A DNA stretch of 8,471 bases from Acidisphaera sp035272265 (GTDB taxonomy: Bacteria > Pseudomonadota > Alphaproteobacteria > Acetobacterales > Acetobacteraceae). How positions within the stretch are numbered: the first letter of the stretch is position 1; every line of letters begins with the position of its first letter. Positions 1 through 4,827 of this stretch are shown piece after piece. The notes beneath the pieces are model-generated. The model was not told where the DNA came from. It saw nothing but the letters and a program-made list of their open reading frames with translations, and searched no databases. The DNA lies in the NCBI GenBank assembly GCA_035272265.1, contig DATEQV010000496.1, positions 1 to 8,471 of the forward strand. The letters run 5' to 3'. Both the position numbers and the translations under genes were made by a program.

Positions 1-162
1 GATCATGCGCACGGCCACATCGCGCGCCTCGCCCAGGCGCTGCAGGTCGATGCGGTCGAACGCATGGATCGTCAGCCCGGCCACCTGAACCAGCACGAGG
101 CCAGTCAGCACGATCAGCGCGGTTCGCCCCGCGAGGCTGCGGGGCCATGGGCTCAGTCTCAC
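1..162 (-). CDS. Sensor histidine kinase, N-terminal fragment (partial at window edge)
   Basis: The reading frame starts with GTG at 162, 21 bases after the response regulator stop, and runs off the left edge after 54 codons. The visible protein begins MRLSPWPRSLAGRTALIVL. A short basic head is followed by one hydrophobic segment (about residues 13-32) and then the start of a periplasmic or linker stretch (HAFDRIDLQRLGEARD). This is the usual layout of an EnvZ-like membrane kinase: first transmembrane helix, sensor region, then HAMP and kinase domains, which would lie outside the window. The frame is closed upstream by the regulator's own stop codon, so GTG is the only sensible start; no strong Shine-Dalgarno is visible, which fits translational coupling to the regulator. 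The kinase assignment is inferred from position and topology because no catalytic motif is in view. Confidence 0.75.
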   Translation of the reverse strand, partial: MRLSPWPRSLAGRTALIVLTGLVLVQVAGLTIHAFDRIDLQRLGEARDVAVRMI

Positions 163-183
163 GTGCGTTGGCTCACTGCGCGC

Positions 184-906
184 TCACTCGCGCTCCACCG
201 TCGCCGCCAGAACGTAGCCGCCGCCGCGCACGGTCTTGATCAGCTGCGCGTTGCGGCCGTCGTCCTCCAGCTTGCGGCGCAGCCGACTGATGGCGACGTC
301 GATGGCGCGGTCGAACGGCCCCGCCTGCCGCCCCCGCAACAGATCGAGGAGCATGTCGCGCGTCAGCACGCGGTTGGGCCGCTCCAACAGCGCATGCAAC
401 AGGTCGTATTCGCCCCCCGTCAGTGGCACCTCCACGCCCTCCGGATTGAGCAGACGGCGGCGCGCCGGTTCCAGCATCCAGCCGTTGAACGTCAGGGCCT
501 TGCTGGCCATCCCTTCGGCGCGGCGCTCAGCCACCTCGCCGGCGCGCCGCAGCACCGCGCGGATGCGGGCGAGCAGCTCGCGCGGATTGAACGGCTTCGG
601 CACGTAGTCGTCGGCGCCGAGTTCCAGGCCGATGATGCGGTCGGTCTCCTCGCCCATGGCCGTCAGCATCACGATCGGGATGTCGGACTGGCTGCGCATC
701 CAGCGCGCCAGATCGAGCCCGCTTTCGCCAGGCAGCATCAGATCGAGCACGACGAGCTGGTAATGGCCCTGGGTCCAGGCCCGTCGCGCCTCCCGCCCGT
801 CGCGCACGGCTGTTATGCGCATCCGGTGACGCTCGAGAAACTTCGCGAGCAGGTCGCGGATCTCGCGGTCGTCGTCGACCACGAGGATGTGCGGCGGGTG
901 TTCCAT
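184..906 (-). CDS. OmpR-family two-component response regulator
   Basis: This is a 240-aa DNA-binding response regulator. The receiver domain (residues 5-120) has the acidic pair D11/D12, the phosphoacceptor D55 in VVLDLMLPG, T82 in MLTAMGEE and K104 in YVPKPF. A winged-helix effector domain (about 138-235) follows, with the recognition-helix region DRAIDVAISRLRRKLE at 199-214 and the wing sequence TVRGGGYVL near the end. All residues needed for phosphorylation are present. ATG 906 (MEHPPHILVVDDD) is chosen because it sits directly before the first receiver strand. The frame stays open for about 400 bases further upstream, but that part is antisense to another gene and has no domain. The kinase gene follows after 21 bases, so the two form an operon. 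A 9-bp direct repeat 41-59 bases upstream of the start may be its own binding site. The stimulus and target genes cannot be read from the sequence. Confidence 0.95.
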   Translation of the reverse strand: MEHPPHILVVDDDREIRDLLAKFLERHRMRITAVRDGREARRAWTQGHYQLVVLDLMLPGESGLDLARWMRSQSDIPIVMLTAMGEETDRIIGLELGADDYVPKPFNPRELLARIRAVLRRAGEVAERRAEGMASKALTFNGWMLEPARRRLLNPEGVEVPLTGGEYDLLHALLERPNRVLTRDMLLDLLRGRQAGPFDRAIDVAISRLRRKLEDDGRNAQLIKTVRGGGYVLAATVERE

Positions 907-946
907 GGCGGGAACATACTGTAACAGGCGCGTCCGTGCAGCGGCC

Positions 947-965
947 GTTGCACTTGGTTGCACTT
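947..965. promoter_or_regulatory. Tandem direct repeat, candidate response-regulator operator
   Basis: GTTGCACTT occurs twice, at 947-955 and 957-965, separated by one base. The period is therefore 10 bp, one helical turn. OmpR/PhoB-family dimers typically bind head-to-tail direct repeats with 10-11 bp spacing. The element lies in the 151-bp divergent region between the regulator gene (start 906) and the small secreted-protein gene (start 1058), 41-59 bases from the regulator start. Seen directly: the exact repeat. Inferred: its role as an autoregulatory or divergent operator. Confidence 0.45.
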
Positions 966-1057
966 CTTCGTGGGCCTTGATTTTCCTCATTGTCCCCGGC
1001 TCTTCGGCGACCAAGGCTGCAAGGCGCAAACGGCGGCACCGCCGCAGGAGATAGGCC

Positions 1058-1435
1058 ATGCCCCGCAGTCCGCTCGTTCTGGCATACGCCGCCGCGGCGG
1101 CGCTGATGCTCCCCGCCGCGTTTGCCCAGCAGCAGCCGACACCGACACCGTCCGGAGCACCGCTCCAGCCGAGTCCCGGCCAGCCGTCAGGTAGTGCGGC
1201 GCAGGGGGACCAGTTCGGCGCGACGGCGGCCGCGCCGGGGACGAGCCAGCCTGCGCCGGAAGGCCCAAGCGTCACCGGCCAGGCGCCGGCGCCGAGTTTC
1301 AATATTCTCGGCTCGCCGGTGACTATAAACGCTCCGGTTGCGCCGTCGTACAGTAATTCGGCCTACAGCAACTTCGGCGGCCAGCCCCAGCGTAGCGGCG
1401 ACCAGCTGCTCAACTGGCGCCGCGACAGGGATTGA
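1058..1435 (+). CDS. Small secreted Pro/Ala-rich protein with NFGGQP motif (paralogue 1)
   Basis: This is a 125-aa protein of unknown function and I do not recognise a named family. It starts with a clear signal peptide: MPRSP, a hydrophobic alanine/leucine core (about residues 6-20) and a likely signal peptidase I site at AFA-Q (after residue 23). A low-complexity linker rich in P, Q, S, G and A follows (24-78). The only ordered-looking part is the segment at 79-110, which begins PSFNILGSPV and ends NSAYSNFGGQP. The same segment occurs in the gene at 1581. The C-terminal tail is charged (NWRRDRD). The start is supported by AGGAG at 1046-1050, seven bases before ATG. There are no cysteines and no lipobox, so the product is probably a soluble periplasmic or secreted protein. 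It is divergent from the two-component system and could be one of its targets, but that is only proximity. Confidence 0.8.
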   Translation: MPRSPLVLAYAAAAALMLPAAFAQQQPTPTPSGAPLQPSPGQPSGSAAQGDQFGATAAAPGTSQPAPEGPSVTGQAPAPSFNILGSPVTINAPVAPSYSNSAYSNFGGQPQRSGDQLLNWRRDRD

Positions 1436-1516
1436 TGGCGGGCAGTTCTCGCGTTTGCGGCAGTTTGATTTGACTGATCGCGCTTGGTTGATCGTGCAAA
1501 GCCCGATCGCCTCGCG

Positions 1517-1565
1517 CTCCGATGCGTAAAGCACGCATCACCTCCGATGCGTAGATCACGCATCA
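1517..1565. repeat. Twin palindromes upstream of the second small gene
   Basis: Two copies of a 24-bp unit lie at 1517-1540 and 1542-1565, 22 of 24 bases identical. Each contains a perfect inverted repeat with identical arms, GATGCGT-N5-ACGCATC (1521-1539 and 1546-1564); the differences lie only in the spacers (AAAGC versus AGATC). The copies are offset by 25 bp and the array ends 15 bases before the ATG at 1581. As DNA this resembles a pair of operators for a dimeric regulator. As RNA it would make two 7-bp stems with 5-nt loops in the 5' leader. The sequence alone does not decide between them. Confidence 0.6.
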
Positions 1566-1580
1566 GGACAGGAGGCTTTC

Positions 1581-1871
1581 ATGAACCGGATCACGATGTT
1601 CGCGGCCGCATTCGCGGCGCTCACGGCTTTGGTCAACGGTGCGGCCGCGCACGCAGAGCAGGCCGATAACAGGCGATTCGCCTTCCCGGCCAACCCAAGC
1701 CAGTCCATGACCACGGTCGCGCCGAACCCCAGCTTCAGCGTGCTGGGCGCGCCGGTCGGCATAGACGCGCCGGTGGCCCCGCCGTATGCCAATTCGGCGT
1801 ACCGCAACTTCGGCGGCCAGCCTGCGACCGGGTTTTCGACCTTCTCCGTTGGGCCCGGACGCATCGACTGA
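1581..1871 (+). CDS. Small secreted protein with NFGGQP motif (paralogue 2)
   Basis: This is a 96-aa exported protein of unknown function. It has an N-terminal signal peptide (MNRITMFAAAFAALTALVNG, with a likely cleavage near AAAHA-E at residue 25), a short polar spacer and then the segment at 50-81 shared with the gene at 1058. The segment begins PSFSVLGAPV and ends NSAYRNFGGQP; 24 of 32 residues are identical between the two proteins. Outside that segment they do not align, and this one lacks the proline-rich linker. A near-perfect Shine-Dalgarno, AGGAGG at 1570-1575, lies five bases before ATG, and two palindromes lie just upstream. No cysteine or lipobox is present. The glycosylase gene begins 39 bases downstream and may be co-transcribed. 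The function is unknown; conservation of the motif despite many synonymous changes argues that it is a genuine protein. Confidence 0.8.
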   Translation: MNRITMFAAAFAALTALVNGAAAHAEQADNRRFAFPANPSQSMTTVAPNPSFSVLGAPVGIDAPVAPPYANSAYRNFGGQPATGFSTFSVGPGRID

Positions 1872-1910
1872 CTCCATTCCCGGATCGCGCGTGTCGCGCC
1901 ATACCAGGGC

Positions 1911-2558
1911 GTGACCGCTCCGCCCGCCGAGGTTCGAGACCTCATCGCCTGCCTCTGTGCCACCGATGCGGACTTCGGGCGCATCCAGTCGCACGCGGGT
2001 CCATTGGTGTGGCGCACGCGCACGCCCGGCTTTCCCGGCCTGCTCCAGGCGATCACCGCGCAGCAGATCAGCAACCAGGCAGCCGCGGCGATCTGGGCCC
2101 GGCTGCGGGTCATCGACGGTGCGCTCGACCCCGCTGGCCTCCTGCACTTGGCCGACGAGACGCTCCGCGGCGCTGGACTGTCACGGCCGAAGATCGCTCA
2201 CGCTCGGGAACTCGCGACGGCATGCCTGGACTGCCGCCTCGACTTCCCCGCCATCCTCGCGCTGCCGGACGAGGAGGCGGTTGCGGCCATCGCGTCGGTG
2301 CGCGGCCTCGGCCGTTGGACGGCCGAGGTCTATCTGTTGTTCGCCCACGCCCGGCCGGACGTATTTCCGGCCGGTGACGTCGCGCTGCAGGCATCGATTG
2401 CGCACCTCAAGGGCCTCGACGCCCGGCCGTCCGAGCGGGCGATGCGGGCGATGGCCGAGCACTGGCGGCCGGCGCGCTCCATCGCCGCGCGGCTGCTGTG
2501 GCACCACTGGCGTTTCGTCACCGGCCGTCCGGCGATGGACGACTTTCCGGCCGCGTGA
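1911..2558 (+). CDS. HhH-GPD DNA glycosylase, AlkA-like (DNA-3-methyladenine glycosylase II type)
   Basis: This 215-aa protein belongs to the helix-hairpin-helix GPD superfamily, which removes damaged bases in base excision repair. The hairpin motif is VRGLGRWTAEVYLLFA (130-145), matching the GIGRWTA signature of AlkA. The expected catalytic aspartate follows at D156 in FPAGDVALQ. ITAQQIS (48-54) matches the conserved helix before the active site. No cysteine cluster follows, so it is not an EndoIII/MutY-type iron-sulfur enzyme. It is shorter than E. coli AlkA (282 aa) and lacks AlkA's N-terminal domain, as do many bacterial homologues, so it probably acts on alkylated purines in a reduced format. 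The start is GTG at 1911; the ribosome site is weak and the exact start is less certain than the identity. The crotonase gene starts 11 bases after the stop, suggesting an operon, although the two functions are unrelated. Confidence 0.9.
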   Translation: MTAPPAEVRDLIACLCATDADFGRIQSHAGPLVWRTRTPGFPGLLQAITAQQISNQAAAAIWARLRVIDGALDPAGLLHLADETLRGAGLSRPKIAHARELATACLDCRLDFPAILALPDEEAVAAIASVRGLGRWTAEVYLLFAHARPDVFPAGDVALQASIAHLKGLDARPSERAMRAMAEHWRPARSIAARLLWHHWRFVTGRPAMDDFPAA

Positions 2559-2569
2559 GACAAGCGCGC

Positions 2570-3352
2570 ATGTTCGACCCTCGTATGCCGGTCACTCGCA
2601 ACGGCGTGATTGCGACCGTGACCTTCAATCGTCCCGATGTGCGCAACTGCATGGACCTTGCGATGTGGCGGTCCTTGCAGAAGACAATGGAGGCTCTGTC
2701 TGCCGAAGATGACCTCCGCTGCATCGTTTTGCGCGGCGCGGGCGCCGAGGCGTTCTGTGCCGGCGCCGACATCTCCGCCTTCGCCGTCGAGCGCGGCTCA
2801 CGCGAGAAGGAGGACATCTACGCCGACGTGCTGCATCACTCGATGCAGTCGATCCGGCTGTGCCGTCATCCGGTGGTGGCGATGCTGATGGGCTACTGCG
2901 TCGGCGGCGGGGCAGGAATCGCCAGCATGTGCGACTTCCGCGTCGGCGGCCCCGGCCTGCGCTTCGGCATCACCGCGCGCAATCTCGGCATCTGGTATCC
3001 CTATTCCGAGATCGACCCGATCATCGAACTGGCCGGAACGGGCGTCGCGGCCGAAATCCTGATCGAGGGCCGCATCTTCACAGGCCGCGAAGCGTACGAG
3101 AAAGGCCTGCTGTCCCGACTGGTCGACGACGACGCGGTGGAGGCCGAAGCGATCGCGCTCGCCCAGCGCATCAGCACCGGCAGCCCGCTGTCGGCGCGGT
3201 TTCACAAGGCGGCAATCCGCAAGCTGCGCGGCCCTCTGCCTGTGACTGACGAGGAGGAGCGCTCGGTTAACGCATTCGCCGACACGGAAGACTTCAAGGG
3301 CGCTGCGGAAGCGTTTCTGGCGAAACGAAAGTTCGTGTTCCGAGGCCGATAG
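2570..3352 (+). CDS. Crotonase-fold (enoyl-CoA hydratase/isomerase family) protein lacking both hydratase glutamates
   Basis: This is a 260-aa cytosolic crotonase-superfamily protein, normal in length for the family. Both oxyanion-hole segments are clear: CAGADISAF (63-71) and GYCVGGGAGIASMCDFR (108-124). The fold should therefore bind an acyl-CoA and stabilise a thioester enolate. The residues matching the two catalytic glutamates of rat enoyl-CoA hydratase (E144 and E164) are G116 and A136, with the same 20-residue spacing. It is thus unlikely to be a standard hydratase; an isomerase, hydrolase, decarboxylase or other crotonase reaction is possible, and the substrate cannot be assigned. ATG 2570 is chosen because it gives the usual short lead into the first strand (NGVIATVTFNRPDVRN). 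A longer frame from 2498 would overlap the glycosylase. ATG 2585 is an alternative start. It probably shares a transcript with the glycosylase gene. Confidence 0.9.
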   Translation: MFDPRMPVTRNGVIATVTFNRPDVRNCMDLAMWRSLQKTMEALSAEDDLRCIVLRGAGAEAFCAGADISAFAVERGSREKEDIYADVLHHSMQSIRLCRHPVVAMLMGYCVGGGAGIASMCDFRVGGPGLRFGITARNLGIWYPYSEIDPIIELAGTGVAAEILIEGRIFTGREAYEKGLLSRLVDDDAVEAEAIALAQRISTGSPLSARFHKAAIRKLRGPLPVTDEEERSVNAFADTEDFKGAAEAFLAKRKFVFRGR

Positions 3353-3364
3353 GGCCGGGCGGCT

Positions 3365-3396
3365 CCGCGCGAGCAAAATCGGCAGCGGTCGCGCGG
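3365..3396. terminator. Possible stem-loop downstream of the crotonase gene
   Basis: Perfect 8-bp arms CCGCGCGA (3365-3372) and TCGCGCGG (3389-3396) flank a 16-base loop, starting 13 bases after the crotonase stop. No T-tract follows, so it is at best a weak or Rho-assisted end signal. The rest of the 3353-3529 gap between convergent genes holds only short GC-rich inverted repeats, such as CCGCG-N7-CGCGG at 3491-3507. Confidence 0.3.
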
Positions 3397-3529
3397 TGAC
3401 GACGACAAGTCCGCAGAACTCCCACGGCAGCCGTGATCCGCGGCCGGACAGGACGTTAGGTTGCGGTGTCTGCTCCAGCATGGCATGGCACCGCGGGCGG
3501 CTCGCGGAACGAGTGGTCGGAGGCCGCTT

Positions 3530-3739
3530 CTAGCCCTGCGTCAGTTGCTGCGCGAGACGGCGGGCCATGATCCACCCCGGCAGGGCGGACGCTGGCGCGC
3601 CCGGCAAAACCAGCAGAAGCCCGAGCTCCTGGCCGTTGACCACGAGGTCCATGCCGATCCCGAGCATGAGCCCGCCCATCAATCCGCCCCCGACGCCGGC
3701 CGCGATGCCGAGCCACAGGATGTCGCCTCGTGTCACCAT
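3530..3739 (-). CDS. Small hypothetical membrane protein, two predicted helices
   Basis: This is a 69-aa hydrophobic protein that I do not recognise. The sequence from MVTRGDILWLG suggests a glycine-rich first transmembrane helix (about residues 8-30, with GVGGGLMGGLMLGIG packing motifs). A short loop with the polar patch DLVVNGQE (31-38) follows, then a second helix (about 39-58) and a basic amphipathic tail (MARRLAQQLTQG). The hydrophobicity pattern and coherent two-helix topology support a real gene. No Shine-Dalgarno is visible before ATG 3739; GTG at the next codon is an alternative. The frame remains open upstream to 3913, but that part is polar, cysteine-containing and partly covers the hairpin and the end of the DUF805 gene, so I exclude it. 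It lies downstream of DUF805 on the same strand and convergent with the crotonase gene. Confidence 0.55.
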   Translation of the reverse strand: MVTRGDILWLGIAAGVGGGLMGGLMLGIGMDLVVNGQELGLLLVLPGAPASALPGWIMARRLAQQLTQG

Positions 3740-3817
3740 GGAGGTGGTGTGGCGGCGCAGGAGATGTTCGGCAAGCGAGGGAAGTCGTCTTCGCCATAAG
3801 TCCTGTGAACAGACAGG

Positions 3818-3849
3818 CTGGCAACACGCGCCAAGGCGCGTGTTGCCAG
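3818..3849 (-). terminator. Strong hairpin after the DUF805 gene
   Basis: A perfect inverted repeat with 15-bp arms and a two-base AA centre begins 17 bases beyond the DUF805 stop, read on the minus strand. The left arm starts CTGGCAACACGCGC and the right arm ends GCGCGTGTTGCCAG. It is the longest perfect palindrome I found in the window. No long U-tract follows on the minus strand (CCTGTCTGTTCAC), so it may end transcription inefficiently or protect the 3' end. A short repeat, CCTGT-N6-ACAGG (3802-3817), is directly adjacent. Confidence 0.55.
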
Positions 3850-3866
3850 CGTCCCGAGTTGTTTGG

Positions 3867-4253
3867 TCAGGCGGCCATCGGCTGGTAGCCCGCGGTCCCC
3901 GCAAGCGGGTCACTGCCGAAGCGGTTGGGACCAGGCGTGCCGCGCAGGAAGCCGAGTTCGACCAGCAGCCAGATGCCGCCGACGATGGGAATCAGACCCA
4001 CCAGAAGGAACCAGCCGCTTCGGTCGCGGTCATGACAGCGCTTCACGCCGCTCGCGAGGCTCGGCACCAACGTGAGGAGCGAGACCACCGCTGCGACGAA
4101 CTGGGTGCCGGCCGCATAGTCGATGCCGGACCCGATTATGTCGAGGACGAGAATCGGCAGAAAGTAGTTGAGCCAGTAGGTCTTCCGCGAGATCCGCCCG
4201 TAGAAACTGAAGTAGCCGCCGTCCTGCTCGGACGATACGCTCGTGCCGCTCAT
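3867..4253 (-). CDS. DUF805 family inner-membrane protein
   Basis: This 128-aa protein belongs to the DUF805 family (E. coli YhaH/YhaI-like), whose function is not established. The family marks are present in order: the aromatic N-terminal motif FYGRISRKTYW (17-27), a first hydrophobic pair (about 28-45 and 52-70), KRCHDRDRSGWF (71-82) between helices, a further helix (about 82-102) and the C-terminal GTPGPNRFGSDP (105-116). Length is typical. ATG 4253 is well supported by AGGGGG (4262-4267, minus strand), eight bases upstream. A possible -10 element TATAGA (4286-4291, minus strand) suggests a short leader, but no good -35 is seen. It is transcribed toward the small membrane protein, with a strong hairpin between them. 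It is probably not in an operon with the decayed gene upstream. Confidence 0.92.
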   Translation of the reverse strand: MSGTSVSSEQDGGYFSFYGRISRKTYWLNYFLPILVLDIIGSGIDYAAGTQFVAAVVSLLTLVPSLASGVKRCHDRDRSGWFLLVGLIPIVGGIWLLVELGFLRGTPGPNRFGSDPLAGTAGYQPMAA

Positions 4254-4285
4254 GTCCCGTTCCCCCTGATGTCGAACACGGCTGT

Positions 4286-4328
4286 TCTATACAGTGCTGC
4301 TTCCGGCGGCAGGTGTGAAGAGCTTCAC
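4286..4328 (-). promoter_or_regulatory. Possible DUF805 promoter region with a palindrome
   Basis: On the minus strand a TATAGA hexamer (4286-4291) lies about 33 bases before the DUF805 start. Further upstream is the perfect palindrome GTGAAG-AG-CTTCAC (4315-4328), which can be extended by CAGG/CCTG (4310-4313 with 4332-4335) across an internal loop. It could be an activator site or a stem-loop ending the decayed upstream gene. Both readings are tentative. Confidence 0.25.
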
Positions 4329-4345
4329 CGGCCTGCGGCTTCCGC

Positions 4346-4585
4346 CTAAACGTCGATGAGGTGAGCGGCGACGGTTTCCTCGTCCCATTCCAGCCCGGTG
4401 CCGGGCCGGTCCGGGATATGCACCATGGCATCCTTCACCTCGTAGGGCGGGCTCACGAACGGGTCGTCCCATCCAGCCAGTGCGCGCCTTCGCTGACGCG
4501 CATCACGTGCGCACCGACCTCCCGGATGCACATACGTGGAGATCGGCACGCCCGCCGTGCCAGCGATCGCCGCCGCGCGCAGCCG
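4346..4585 (-). pseudogene. Decayed C-terminal remnant of a mandelate racemase/muconate lactonizing family enzyme
   Basis: The minus strand carries the recognisable C-terminus of an enolase-superfamily MR/MLE protein, split over two frames. One frame gives RLRAAAIAGTAGVPISTYVH. A second frame then reads EVGAHVMRVSEGAHWLD. The first frame resumes with WDDPFVSPPYEVKDAMVHIP and ends DRPGTGLEWDEETVAAHLIDV before the stop at 4346. One extra base near 4519-4525 and one missing base near 4469-4473 would restore a continuous protein. The intact enzymes (about 350-400 aa) are acid-sugar dehydratases, racemases or epimerases; the catalytic barrel residues that would define the reaction are absent here. 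I see no convincing homology upstream of about 4585, so the gene also lost its 5' part. A sequencing error could explain the frameshifts but not the missing two-thirds. Confidence 0.7.
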
Positions 4586-4665
4586 GCCGGCGGCTGGATG
4601 CGTGGTGGACGCCCTTTGCTGATCTCTTGCGAGGTTCCGGCCCGCAGGGGCACACGGCCAGGCGT

Positions 4666-4694
4666 TTGACACTAGGCCACCCCCCGCCTAAACC
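4666..4694 (+). promoter_or_regulatory. Sigma-70-type promoter for rpsD
   Basis: A consensus -35 TTGACA (4666-4671) is followed, after exactly 17 bases, by TAAACC (4689-4694) as -10. Transcription would begin near 4701, giving a leader of roughly 125 bases before the rpsD start. It is the best promoter match I see in the window and lies in the right place for a highly expressed ribosomal protein gene. Confidence 0.6.
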
Positions 4695-4737
4695 CCCGCC
4701 CACTGCCGGGAACGCGGACGAGGCTCTGTCTCGCCCC

Positions 4738-4758
4738 GCCGTCGCTTTTTGCGTCGGC
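4738..4758 (+). other. Stem-loop in the rpsD leader
   Basis: GCCG-T-CGC pairs with GCG-T-CGGC around a TTTTT loop: 4 + 3 base pairs interrupted by one T-T mismatch. It lies about 70 bases upstream of the rpsD start in the presumed leader. S4 represses its own synthesis through mRNA structures in E. coli and B. subtilis. Whether this small stem has such a role is an open inference. Confidence 0.25.
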
Positions 4759-4827
4759 CTACCGGTGCAACAAGCCACGCCAAGGCCACCAGCCAGCGGG
4801 CACAGAACCGAAAGGGCAGCGCGCACG

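Noticed and set aside
64..924. Long plus-strand frame (286 aa) opposite the response regulator
   Set aside because: It is antisense to a complete, motif-rich regulator gene, is rich in His/Arg/Gln as expected of a GC shadow, and has no recognisable domain.
907..1302. N-terminal extension of the regulator frame to 372 aa
   Set aside because: The added part is antisense to the small secreted-protein gene, low complexity, and precedes a normal receiver-domain start at 906.
953..1490. Shared octamer CTTGGTTG at 953-960 and 1483-1490, possibly a common site for both small genes
   Set aside because: Only eight bases match, the second copy lacks the tandem GTTGCACTT repeat, and such matches arise by chance.
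1470..1498. TTGACT (1470-1475) as a -35 element for the small gene at 1581
   Set aside because: At 17 bases downstream the sequence is CGTGCA, which is not a credible -10 element.
1887..1899. GCGCG-TGT-CGCGC inverted repeat before the glycosylase gene
   Set aside because: A 5-bp stem of alternating G and C is expected by chance at this base composition.
3740..3913. Upstream extension of the 69-aa membrane protein to 127 aa
   Set aside because: The extra residues are polar with scattered Cys and Arg and would be encoded across the DUF805 terminator hairpin and the end of DUF805.
4480..4827. 116-residue N-terminal extension of S4
   Set aside because: It crosses the promoter and the decayed enzyme remnant; S4 proteins start at the MTKR-type N-terminus at 4828.
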